Shown here: piece after piece, positions 14,166 to 21,262 of the stretch
How the letters are laid out: each line of letters starts with the position of its first letter
Position numbering within the stretch: position 1 is the first letter of the stretch
IMG/VR virus record: IMGVR_UViG_3300045284_000388
Location: 1-21,262 of that record
From: a virus
Direction: 5' to 3' (one strand)
Length of the DNA: 21,262 nt
Program-made: the position numbers and the translations under genes
Notes under the pieces: generated by a model
Told to the model about the DNA's origin: nothing
The model's input: the letters and a program-made list of their open reading frames with translations, nothing else
The model's database searches: none

Positions 14166-15212
14166 ATGACCTTACTTGAGCTGCGGAGTGTGATTGCAGG
14201 GTATCTGCAAAAAACGGTCAGTGATTTGGTGGTCAATGGCGTGGATTTGACGTTGTTGGCGCTGAATCAGGTGAGGCGAGATGCCGAGATGTCATACGAT
14301 TTCGAATTCACGAGGAAGCACGTGACGGTGACGATTGACGGGCTGGATGGGGGGACGTTGGATGACGTGATTCAGGAGGGGAGCCCGGTGTGTGAGGCCA
14401 AGACCGTGATTGAGTGCGGGATCTACGATGACAATTGGAATGTGCATCTGGTGGAGTGGACCACGGTGGCGGAGTCGCTGGAACGGCAGCGGCAGATCAA
14501 GCCGGGGTATGGGCCCAGGTATCCGACGGATTACGAGGCGACGACGGGATATTATGAGGTGGGGTTGCAAAGGATCGCGTTCTGCGGGAACGATATCTGG
14601 ATGGTGCCCACGGGACAGAAGGGCAAGCTGTTTGATCTGGAAATCGAGGCGTATGTATTTACGCCGGATTGGAGCGCGGATAGCGACTCGGTGACGGTCG
14701 CGGATGTGCTGGGAATGGATTTTGTCAATGGGCCGTATTGGCCATATGGAGTGTTTAATGAGCGCCAGCTTTACTTGAATCTGCCTAATGGCGGCACGGT
14801 GCCGGGGTCGTCGGCGACGAGTGCGAATCTGAGGGCGATGTGGTATCGGCCCGGCGAGTGGATGATCAGCAGGTCGGAGTTTATTGGGCAAACGCCGCCA
14901 ACGGGAAACTATCAGAGTATGGCGGCGACGAGCATGACGCCCGGTGGACAGTATCAGCCGCATGGACAGTGGCAGGGACTGGGAACGGTGACGATGCAGC
15001 CGGGGAGTGAGGTGACCGGGATTTGGCTCAAGCAGGGCGCGCAGTATTTGCTGTGGGCGGCGATTGTGCAGATCAATCACCTTTGCAAAGAGTTTGTTTT
15101 TCGGCAGGAAGGTAATCTACCGCCTCCTGAGAAATTGGCGGAGGCTGCTTTGGAGAACTTCCGCCAGTGGGATTCATTTAAATATGAGCAGGACCGTCGG
15201 CACGTTTACTAG
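14166..15212 (+). CDS. Putative head-tail adaptor / connector protein
   Basis: A 348-residue protein. The N-terminus (MTLLELRSVIAGYLQK, DLVVNGVDLTLLALNQVRRDAE) is a helical bundle like those of phage adaptors that dock under the portal. A large middle domain is beta-rich (GTLDDVIQEG..., FDLEIEAYVFTPDW), and the last 60 residues return to helix (LLWAAIVQINHLCKEFVF, PEKLAEAALENFRQWDSFK). This helix-beta-helix layout and position after the capsid module fit a P22 gp4-like or similar connector. A GGGG-rich sequence precedes ATG 14166. Assignment is by layout, not by a diagnostic motif. Confidence 0.5.
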   Translation: MTLLELRSVIAGYLQKTVSDLVVNGVDLTLLALNQVRRDAEMSYDFEFTRKHVTVTIDGLDGGTLDDVIQEGSPVCEAKTVIECGIYDDNWNVHLVEWTTVAESLERQRQIKPGYGPRYPTDYEATTGYYEVGLQRIAFCGNDIWMVPTGQKGKLFDLEIEAYVFTPDWSADSDSVTVADVLGMDFVNGPYWPYGVFNERQLYLNLPNGGTVPGSSATSANLRAMWYRPGEWMISRSEFIGQTPPTGNYQSMAATSMTPGGQYQPHGQWQGLGTVTMQPGSEVTGIWLKQGAQYLLWAAIVQINHLCKEFVFRQEGNLPPPEKLAEAALENFRQWDSFKYEQDRRHVY

Positions 15213-15220
15213 AGTGAGCT

Positions 15221-16705
15221 ATGCCAGTTCCGAATTTGAAGAATAAGGGACCGCTGCTGGTTGATAAGCTGCGGGGTTACTTTGACCGGCTGCCGCCATG
15301 GTTGCGGGAGATGATCACGATCAGGGTTGAGAAGCAGAAGGTAGACGCGAAAATTACGGATCTGGACCCTGCGGCGCTGGAGAGCGAGCTGAAGCAGGAA
15401 GTTACGGACGAGAAGCTGAGGACGAATCGTTACTTAGGAGACGGCGAAGCCGGCTCGGGCAATGACATGTCCATGCTTCCTGCCAGTAATGTTAGCGAGA
15501 TTGTGCTGACCAATACCGGGCAGGTTGCGAATGTCACGGAGACCGTCAGCCAAACCGAGACGGGTTTGGTCGAGGGTCCGCCGTTGCAGGACGGTCAGAG
15601 TGAGCAGGTGGGCGATTTGTGGGTCACGAAGAAGGTTGAGGCGCCGACTTTCGACGACCAAATTTTCCAGTTGACGCGTGAGGATCTGATTCCCCCTGAG
15701 TTCAAGGCGCTAGTGCCTGAGAAATTGGAAGCGCATACAGTTGATGGGACTGCTGCGCTTCCAACTCTGGGGAGCGGGGAGACCGTCCGACGAGAAGAGC
15801 AGAAGAAGTCTGGGGTCAAGACAGTTAGTGTACAGAGCAGGAATTTAACGAGTACGCCGGTAATTACGGGGTCGAAGATGGACCCGCAGTGGAATGGGTC
15901 GATCCTGAATTTGGAGCAGAAGATCGTTCCGGCGAACACGGTGATCACGCAGCCCTTTGGGACGACGGATGCTAGTTTGAAGCCGATTGATGGGGTGAAT
16001 TCGTTGCAGGAGACGTGGAAAGATCCAGATGCGACGTTTCCATCGGTCTTTGTCAGGAAGTTTGATGCGGAGTTGCAGAATGAGGTTCAGACGTATCAGA
16101 CGATAGTACAGCAGGGGAATGCGTATGTTCCGACGAGCTTGGATTTGGACTACGAGGAAAGGTATATTGATTCGGTCCATACATTGCGGAGGGTCGATAA
16201 GGTTTTTGGTGCGATGCCTCCGCAGTTCAATACGTATACGACCAGCATGTTTACGTTTCCGGGGATATTGACCGGGTTGAGTTTTACGTTGGTGCCGCTG
16301 GCGGCGGTGAATAGGAGCGAGCCGCAATGGACGGCGGGGGTCAGGGCTAGTTTTAGTGCGCCGACGAGTCTTAGAAATCAGGTGGACTTTTTTCCGTTTG
16401 GAACGAATCCTGCGTCACTGATTCCTACACTGTATACGTGGGCACAGACGGACATTATTTTTAAGGGCATTTCGTATAGTATCAATGTGCAGAATGTGTT
16501 GTGTGATTCGTGGAGTTTGATTGGAGTGAAGTATACCGGGGATGCGTATTATGGAGGCACTACTGATAAGTTTTCGATTAGTGCAACAACTCCGAGTGCG
16601 ACGGCGTATACACTGGCGATTGGGACGGAGGTGCCTATTTCGTGTGTGCTGGAGCAGTATAAGAGGTTTTGGGTTAGAAAAATTTCACTGGTGGTATTGA
16701 GATGA
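15221..16705 (+). CDS. Putative virion structural protein, 494 residues
   Basis: A large protein with a basic helical N-terminus (residues 1-60), a Thr/Val/Glu-rich extended middle (about 85-260) and a beta-rich C-terminal half (300-494) with WTAGVRASFSAPTSLRNQ and aromatic strands. It begins 8 bases after the adaptor stop. Size, beta content and place suggest a tail hub, nozzle or stopper component. It does not resemble a tape measure (no long coiled coil). No family recognised. Its stop overlaps the next start (ATGA). Confidence 0.5.
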   Translation: MPVPNLKNKGPLLVDKLRGYFDRLPPWLREMITIRVEKQKVDAKITDLDPAALESELKQEVTDEKLRTNRYLGDGEAGSGNDMSMLPASNVSEIVLTNTGQVANVTETVSQTETGLVEGPPLQDGQSEQVGDLWVTKKVEAPTFDDQIFQLTREDLIPPEFKALVPEKLEAHTVDGTAALPTLGSGETVRREEQKKSGVKTVSVQSRNLTSTPVITGSKMDPQWNGSILNLEQKIVPANTVITQPFGTTDASLKPIDGVNSLQETWKDPDATFPSVFVRKFDAELQNEVQTYQTIVQQGNAYVPTSLDLDYEERYIDSVHTLRRVDKVFGAMPPQFNTYTTSMFTFPGILTGLSFTLVPLAAVNRSEPQWTAGVRASFSAPTSLRNQVDFFPFGTNPASLIPTLYTWAQTDIIFKGISYSINVQNVLCDSWSLIGVKYTGDAYYGGTTDKFSISATTPSATAYTLAIGTEVPISCVLEQYKRFWVRKISLVVLR

Positions 16706-16896
16706 GTCTTTTTGATGAGAGCGATACTAAGTTGAGTGCGGACATGGGGGGAAAGCAGATACGGGCACTGGGGCATAGGGACAAGTTGCCTGAGACGCCG
16801 GACTTTACACAGTGGGGCGCGCCGGTGAGGAAGGGCAGTCCATTTTTGTTGGATGATTTTAGTAGTGGCGCTCCAGCAAATACAACTAAACCGTAA
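16702..16896 (+). CDS. Hypothetical 64-residue protein
   Basis: A small polar protein, start ATG 16702 overlapping the previous stop by 4 bases. It reads MSLFDESDTKLSADMGGKQ at the N-terminus and ends in a flexible APANTTKP tail. The overlap and codon use support a real gene. Function unknown; probably virion-associated by position. Confidence 0.5.
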   Translation: MSLFDESDTKLSADMGGKQIRALGHRDKLPETPDFTQWGAPVRKGSPFLLDDFSSGAPANTTKP

Positions 16897-16905
16897 GGAG
16901 AATTT

Positions 16906-17451
16906 ATGGCTACAGATCCATTTGGAACGAACATGTTTGGCGGCGCAACTTCGATACCTGGAGGAACGTCGGCGGCGACTGCGGCGACACCAGCAGCATC
17001 GACAGCGTATAAGTATTTGGGACAAGGATGGAATGATCCACTGGCCCAGCAGATGTACCAGAAGTATGCGTTTGGTGGAAAATTGAGTCCGGGTGCTATA
17101 AGTCGGTTGTCTGGACCAGCTACGCAAGCGTATGTGGGAAGTGGAAATTATCACAATCCGATGGACCCGAAGGAGTGGGGCGGAAGTGTAAGGGGTGCGG
17201 AAGTGGATGCGATGAAGGCCGCGTACTTGGCGGCCGGCGGTCAGGGGACCTATGACCAGCTGGCGGCGACCAACCCAAAGGCGGTGGGCTGGCCCACGGA
17301 TGCGGCGGGGAATCCGTTGGGGCGGATGAATCCTACGACGGGTGCGACTGAAATGCCGAATGCAGCGACTGGGGCATGGGCACCTGGGAGCGGTGGAAGT
17401 GGGAGTACGAATACGTTGGCACCTGAAATTTTGCAGAAAATGTGGAGGTAA
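16906..17451 (+). CDS. Hypothetical Gly/Ala-rich protein, 181 residues
   Basis: An Ala/Gly/Thr-rich protein with a low-complexity N-terminus (residues 14-34, TSAATAATPAAS) and a more ordered centre (YLGQGWNDPLAQQMYQKYAFG, GAEVDAMKAAYLAAGGQ). A strong AAGGAG site precedes ATG 16906. Seven such genes follow the 494-residue protein. Not recognised; composition suggests a virion internal or appendage protein. Confidence 0.5.
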   Translation: MATDPFGTNMFGGATSIPGGTSAATAATPAASTAYKYLGQGWNDPLAQQMYQKYAFGGKLSPGAISRLSGPATQAYVGSGNYHNPMDPKEWGGSVRGAEVDAMKAAYLAAGGQGTYDQLAATNPKAVGWPTDAAGNPLGRMNPTTGATEMPNAATGAWAPGSGGSGSTNTLAPEILQKMWR

Positions 17452-17455
17452 TGTT

Positions 17456-17710
17456 ATGGCTAATGAAGAACCAAATCCGTTCGAGTTGCAACCGACGACG
17501 CCGCCGAAACAGCCACCGTGGGGTGGGATGCCGGTAATAGCACCGCAGGGAGGTGCAGCAGAGGAAGGTGGAAGTTATTTCGCGTTGAGTCCACAGGCGA
17601 TGCAAATGATGTGGGCACCACCAGAACAACAGGCTCAGGTGCAACCGTTGACGCAGGTGCAGCCGTTGGTGCAACCACAACAGCCGTTGCCGCCACTACC
17701 ACCAGCGTGA
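17456..17710 (+). CDS. Hypothetical Pro/Gln-rich protein, 84 residues
   Basis: An intrinsically disordered protein rich in P, Q, G and E. The C-terminal third repeats a VQPL unit (VQPLTQVQPLVQPQQPL) and ends PPLPPA. The frame is open upstream, but ATG 17456 is preferred because the GGAGG-like GTGGAGGTAATG lies just before it and it follows the previous stop by 4 bases. Not recognised; could be a flexible linker or scaffold-like piece. Confidence 0.45.
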   Translation: MANEEPNPFELQPTTPPKQPPWGGMPVIAPQGGAAEEGGSYFALSPQAMQMMWAPPEQQAQVQPLTQVQPLVQPQQPLPPLPPA

Positions 17711-17711
17711 T

Positions 17712-17969
17712 ATGCCAAACTATACTGTGAGAACGTGGAGACCGTCCATTGATGCGGCGACGCCGGAGGAGGCCGCGCAGCAGTCGATTGTGGTTCCGGC
17801 AATGGACGGCGATGAATTTTATGTGATGGAGAATGATCCATCTGGATCGACGCATTATGTTGCGGGGTCGGCTGCGGTGCTGGGTGGGTCGTATCCGACG
17901 CCGACAAATGTTTATAGGGGAGCGGATTTCACGCCGGTTGTGCCGTCGGCAACTCAACTGAAGGTTTAA
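17712..17969 (+). CDS. Hypothetical 85-residue protein
   Basis: A small protein with an ordered N-terminal beta-alpha segment (NYTVRTWRPSIDAATPEEAAQQ) and a beta-rich middle (DGDEFYVMEND, THYVAGSA). The first 20 residues resemble small interaction domains in general but no family could be named. It begins 1 base after the previous stop, so translation is probably coupled. Confidence 0.45.
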   Translation: MPNYTVRTWRPSIDAATPEEAAQQSIVVPAMDGDEFYVMENDPSGSTHYVAGSAAVLGGSYPTPTNVYRGADFTPVVPSATQLKV

Positions 17970-17973
17970 AGTT

Positions 17974-18663
17974 ATGGCATTTGGAACTTACGCTTCAACG
18001 GGGGGAGTAGGGACTATGGTTGGTACTCAAGCTCCGCAGAAATTGTTTGGGGATTTACCGGCAAACTCATTTCCTGGTGCGGTGACGCCGAATACAACGG
18101 TGGAGATGCCAAGTTATGTGGATTGGGATTCGGTACAGGCGGCGCAGAATGCACAGAAGGCGCAAAGTAGGGCAAGTTGGGCGAGGGCTGCGGCAGCAAA
18201 TGCGGCGGGACAGCGGCAAACTAATCAAGATGCGGAGGGAGCAAAACTTAGGTCGGCGTTCGATGAGATGTACGGGCCGCAGTTGCAGAACGCGTATAAT
18301 GATCAAATGGTTTCGCAGGAGGGCCAGACTTCGGCGATGGGAGTGTATACGCCGAAAAGGCAAGGAAAAACTACGCATCCCATAAATGCATGGTCGAGCA
18401 ACCTGAGTGTAGCAGATGCGGGTAGACCGGGCGCGATGCCAGGGGCTTTTGCTTCACCTGGGGGTGGAGACTATCATACGCCGTACAGATTGGGAGAGGA
18501 AGAGTTACGAAAACGGTTGGATTATATGTGGCGGATGGAAACTGACCCATATATCCGGGCAGCGGGTCAGCTGGGCGGAACGATGAGAGGGGAGTATCCA
18601 ACTGTGGGAGGAAGTAACCCGTCTGCTTGGGCGCGGATGGTTAAAGAACGTGAAGGAGAATAG
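17974..18663 (+). CDS. Hypothetical virion-type protein, 229 residues
   Basis: A protein with a Gly/Thr-rich start, an Ala/Gln/Arg-rich helix (residues about 52-85, VQAAQNAQKAQSRASWARAA) and a helical C-terminal region (EEELRKRLDYMWRMETDPYI). Start ATG 17974 is 4 bases after the previous stop. It belongs to the run of unrecognised genes before the giant protein. A small ejected core protein is possible; inference. Confidence 0.5.
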   Translation: MAFGTYASTGGVGTMVGTQAPQKLFGDLPANSFPGAVTPNTTVEMPSYVDWDSVQAAQNAQKAQSRASWARAAAANAAGQRQTNQDAEGAKLRSAFDEMYGPQLQNAYNDQMVSQEGQTSAMGVYTPKRQGKTTHPINAWSSNLSVADAGRPGAMPGAFASPGGGDYHTPYRLGEEELRKRLDYMWRMETDPYIRAAGQLGGTMRGEYPTVGGSNPSAWARMVKEREGE

Positions 18664-18665
18664 GT

Positions 18666-19751
18666 ATGGCCAGGAGACGAAAAATCGGCGGGGATGACGA
18701 AGGAGGAGATGGCATAGTTGACGCGTACACGCAGGCGTATTTCAAACGGGGACAGCAGGAAGATCCCAGGATGGCGATGGCCATGCAGTTGATGGGATTG
18801 CAGGAAAAGTCACAGCAAGCTAGTGAGGCGAGAGCGCAGGAAGAACGTCAGCAACAGGCGCTGGAACGGTATCAGCAGGGCCAGTTGGGAATTGAGCGGG
18901 AGAAGCTAGGCGTGACCTCTAAAGAGGCAGAGGCGGCGGAAAAGGCGCGTCAGGAGGAGCGTGCATTTCGCGAGGGCGCGACTACGCGGGACATCCAGTA
19001 TAAGATGGATCAGGCCGGGAGGGAGCAGGAGAAAGCTAAAGGGGAACAGGAAAATAAACTTAGGGAGATAAAAGCTGGTGTTTTGAAGCAAACGATAGCG
19101 GCTGGGAGACCGTTGACTCCAATGGAAGAAGCCATGCTGGGCAATATTGATCCTGAATATAAGGACGTTGCCGCTGGAATGAGGGAGCAGGCGCTTGGGG
19201 AGGCGGTAGCGCAAAATCTGGAAAGATTTAGGGGCATGAAGCCAGAGCAGCGCAAGGCGATGCTTCAGAATCCGGTCGAGATGGGAAAGATTGGCGGCAT
19301 CGAAGGGTATAACCGAATCATGGCGCAGTTGGGACCGGAGGCAAATCAGCCAGCCGCTCCGGAAAGAGGCTTTTGGTCGAAGATGTTTAGTGGAACTGGA
19401 AAGCCCACTGCTATTGGGGCTATACCAGAGTTGGCAGATACTGAAAGAGTTATACCGGAATGGCAGCAACCAATAGGTCCGCAAAATGTTGTTTCTGCGC
19501 CCGCTCCAGTAGTTCAGAGGCCACCAACTGCTATCGGCGCTTTGCCAGAATTGACGGAGCCCGAGAGAGTTATACCGGAGTGGCAACAACCAGTTCAGCC
19601 GGGTCTGTCTATTAACGATATTTTAGCGAAGGCGCTGCAAACTAATCAGGCGCAGGCACAGGAGATGCCGTGGCTATATGGTGGGCAGGGTTGGCCGACT
19701 AGTAGGCCGATACCCGGACCAACGCCGCTACCGAGAGAGTTGTTACAGTAA
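18666..19751 (+). CDS. Coiled-coil protein with duplicated motif, putative internal virion protein
   Basis: A 361-residue protein. Residues about 45-160 are dense in E, Q, K, R and A and should form long coiled coils (ARAQEERQQQALERYQQGQL, GREQEKAKGEQENKLREIKAG). Residues 247-269 and 287-309 are a near-identical 23-residue repeat beginning PTAIGA and ending ERVIPEWQQP, 19 of 23 residues the same. The C-terminus is Pro-rich. AAGGAG overlaps the previous gene's end just before ATG 18666. Long helices plus proline linkers upstream of a giant Gly/Ala-rich protein suggest an ejection protein; no family recognised. Confidence 0.5.
   Translation: MARRRKIGGDDEGGDGIVDAYTQAYFKRGQQEDPRMAMAMQLMGLQEKSQQASEARAQEERQQQALERYQQGQLGIEREKLGVTSKEAEAAEKARQEERAFREGATTRDIQYKMDQAGREQEKAKGEQENKLREIKAGVLKQTIAAGRPLTPMEEAMLGNIDPEYKDVAAGMREQALGEAVAQNLERFRGMKPEQRKAMLQNPVEMGKIGGIEGYNRIMAQLGPEANQPAAPERGFWSKMFSGTGKPTAIGAIPELADTERVIPEWQQPIGPQNVVSAPAPVVQRPPTAIGALPELTEPERVIPEWQQPVQPGLSINDILAKALQTNQAQAQEMPWLYGGQGWPTSRPIPGPTPLPRELLQ
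19404..19592 (+). repeat. Intragenic duplicated 69-bp segment
   Basis: The two units span 19404-19472 and 19524-19592, 51 bp apart, within the coiled-coil gene. Protein identity is 19/23, while many codons differ at the third position (for example ATT/ATC, GGG/GGC, GAA/GAG), so the duplication is old and kept at protein level. Confidence 0.75.
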
Positions 19752-19771
19752 AATTAGAAAGGAAGATTACT

Positions 19772-20305
19772 ATGGGTCACGAAATGCGTTATCGGAGAGG
19801 CGTTCCGCTGACTGGAGAGGAACGAGCGGGAGGTGGGCAGGGTGCGGGACGGACTTGGCAGCAGGGAAATATGTATCAACAACAGCCGGGGGCTGGTGGA
19901 TTCGGGATTAATCCGGATGCTGGTGGTCCGCCGGGAGAGAATCAGTGGCGGGCTGGTGGCGGTGGATATGATTTTGGACAGATTTTGCAGGCGTTGATGT
20001 CGCAGTATCAACCGCAAGAAAGTCCGTCGGAGGCATTGATTACCAAGAAAATGCTGCAAGACCCGGTGGGGTATTACAATAAGATGGCGAGTTTGCCATC
20101 GAATGCCCCGGGGTCGTTGAGTCCATTTGCGCCGGGAGGACAGTTTGAAAACGTGCCACGGTTGACGCCGGCGGCACAGCTGGCGAGTCAGGGAAATACT
20201 GCGACGAATCAGTGGGCGCAGATGGGAGGCGTGGAGGGAATGGATCCCGAGGAACTCAAGAGGTTCAATAGGCAAACTGCGCTGAGTCGCAGGACCTACA
20301 TGTAA
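19772..20305 (+). CDS. Hypothetical 177-residue Gly/Gln-rich protein
   Basis: A protein with a long Gly/Gln-rich, probably disordered N-terminal 60 residues (ERAGGGQGAGRTWQQGNMY) and a more ordered part (DFGQILQALMSQYQPQE, ALITKKMLQDPVGYYNKMA). AAAGGAAG lies about 10 bases before ATG 19772. Its TAA (20303-20305) is in the same frame as the following gene and only one codon separates them. Not recognised. Confidence 0.5.
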   Translation: MGHEMRYRRGVPLTGEERAGGGQGAGRTWQQGNMYQQQPGAGGFGINPDAGGPPGENQWRAGGGGYDFGQILQALMSQYQPQESPSEALITKKMLQDPVGYYNKMASLPSNAPGSLSPFAPGGQFENVPRLTPAAQLASQGNTATNQWAQMGGVEGMDPEELKRFNRQTALSRRTYM

Positions 20306-20308
20306 GCC

Positions 20309-21262
20309 GTGCCGCTCGATTATCGTCACGTCAAGGACATGTATGACCAGCTCGCCGAGGCGGGTGCGGTCAGTGAGCCTTTGGCCGACTGGTCAGCGAA
20401 GATGAACCAGGCCACCGGCAGCGAGGACTATTCTGCCGGGATGGACGATAATTGGCTGAAGAGGGCGTCGGTTGGAATCGATAAGCTGCTGGAGATGACG
20501 GGAATTCCGTCGGTCACGGGGGCGGTTGGACGTGGCGCGGGAGAGTTGTTAGGGATTCCGGAAGCGGGGGAGCAGATCGGCCGGGAGTTGCCCAGGAATA
20601 TCGTTGATATCGCGCCGTGGGCGCTAAGCGCGTTTGGTCCGCCGGGAGTTGCGGCGGGAGCGGCATTGTCGAGCGGGTTGAGCGGCGCAAAGGCTTACAC
20701 GGACACCGGGAGCACGGCGGCTGGGGTGATCGCCGGCGGTCTTAACCTGGCAATGCCGGTCGCTGGTGGTTTGGCCAGGAACATAGCGTTGGAGAAGTTG
20801 GGTGCACAGTTGGTTAAGGGGCCGCTGTTGAAGGGCGCGGAGGAAGTTGGGGTGGATCGGCTGCAGCAGTTGGCGGCTGGCGTCGTTCCGAAGATGATGA
20901 ATGAGTATGTGCCGACGACCCTTGGTCAGGCGGTCGGTGGATTCGGGGCTGAGCAGGCGGCGATGACCGGTTTGAACGTGGCGGGAAACGCGGCGCAATC
21001 ACTCTATTCTGGCGAGCCATTCCATTGGGACCCGAGGGAAGAGCTTTTGGGTGGGGTTGCAGGCGCTCTTCCGTTTGCGGGGATGTCGGTCGCCAGGCAC
21101 GGAATGGTCGGGCTGGGTGGAGAGGCAGCCAGGCGGCACATCGAGGAAACCAATACGGCAATCGGACTGACCCGGAAAGCGGAGGACGAGAAGCTGCTGG
21201 CGGACAGAGTCGCGGAGCAGACTTCGGTCGAGCACATACCGGATGTCCTGCAGTCCGAGGAA
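20309..21262 (+). CDS. N-terminal part of a large ejection-type virion protein (incomplete)
   Basis: An open frame with no stop from GTG 20309 to the window end, 318 codons seen. ATG 20339 (residue 11), preceded by AAGGAC, is an alternative start. Residues about 98-160 are hydrophobic and Gly/Ala-rich (APWALSAFGPPGVAAGAALS, AGVIAGGLNLAMPVAGG), as are 200-265; such membrane-active stretches occur in internal core/ejection proteins and in very long multidomain podovirus proteins. The visible end turns charged and helical (TRKAEDEKLLADRVAEQ). No lytic transglycosylase or other catalytic motif is visible in this part. Position at the end of the structural block supports the reading. Confidence 0.6.
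   Translation, partial: MPLDYRHVKDMYDQLAEAGAVSEPLADWSAKMNQATGSEDYSAGMDDNWLKRASVGIDKLLEMTGIPSVTGAVGRGAGELLGIPEAGEQIGRELPRNIVDIAPWALSAFGPPGVAAGAALSSGLSGAKAYTDTGSTAAGVIAGGLNLAMPVAGGLARNIALEKLGAQLVKGPLLKGAEEVGVDRLQQLAAGVVPKMMNEYVPTTLGQAVGGFGAEQAAMTGLNVAGNAAQSLYSGEPFHWDPREELLGGVAGALPFAGMSVARHGMVGLGGEAARRHIEETNTAIGLTRKAEDEKLLADRVAEQTSVEHIPDVLQSEE

Overview
The window is a stretch of a tailed bacteriophage or prophage genome. It contains one co-directional (+ strand) block of densely packed late genes preceded by about 1.2 kb of non-coding DNA rich in inverted repeats. Signs of a phage are a TerS-like HTH protein, a large terminase, a portal, a scaffold-like protein, a major capsid protein, a connector/adaptor, a tail fibre and lysis-type genes. 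Stop/start overlaps are frequent and nearly all intergenic gaps are under 40 bp. No tail tube, tape measure, sheath or baseplate gene is recognisable. The order portal - scaffold - capsid - adaptor, followed by small virion-type proteins and the start of a very long Gly/Ala-rich protein, suggests a short-tailed (podovirus-like) particle that delivers ejection proteins. The host cannot be told from the sequence. The coding strand is strongly G/purine-rich.

Layout. 1-1176: control region with no convincing large gene. It carries an array of four perfect 14-bp dyads at an exact 19-bp period (392-462), a second family of 16-bp TGTAG dyads, several other palindromes, a possible 19-codon leader ORF under a strong hairpin, and a terminator-like hairpin just before the first gene. 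1177-2419: TerS-like HTH protein, a DUF3008-like small protein, a two-helix membrane peptide and a 52-residue ORF. 2435-5639: tail fibre, holin-like membrane protein, GH75 chitosanase-like enzyme (likely lysin) and an exported small protein. 5632-6830: two divergent copies of a PGDYG-like small domain flanking a one-domain fibronectin-III protein and a charged 55-residue peptide. 6830-8488: large terminase. 8485-8922: HNH endonuclease with its own HTH, fitted exactly between terminase and portal. 8919-13834: portal, helical 102-residue protein, scaffold-like protein, capsid protein and a small capsid-associated candidate. 13868-14148: a 68-residue ORF, then a strong intrinsic terminator. 14166-16705: adaptor-like protein and a 494-residue virion-type protein. 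16702-20305: seven small to mid-size proteins of unknown function, several coiled-coil or low-complexity. 20309-21262: 5' part of a long ejection-type protein running off the window.

How it works together. The terminase pair packages DNA through the portal into a capsid built on the scaffold. The adaptor and downstream proteins would close the head and form the tail and ejection apparatus, the fibre would bind the host, and the membrane protein plus GH75-like enzyme would open the cell. The most interesting unexplained elements are the repeat-dense control region (iteron-like origin or operator array), the paired PGDYG-like/FN3 cassette, and the block of unrecognised genes before the giant protein. 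All assignments are by eye from motifs; no database search was run.
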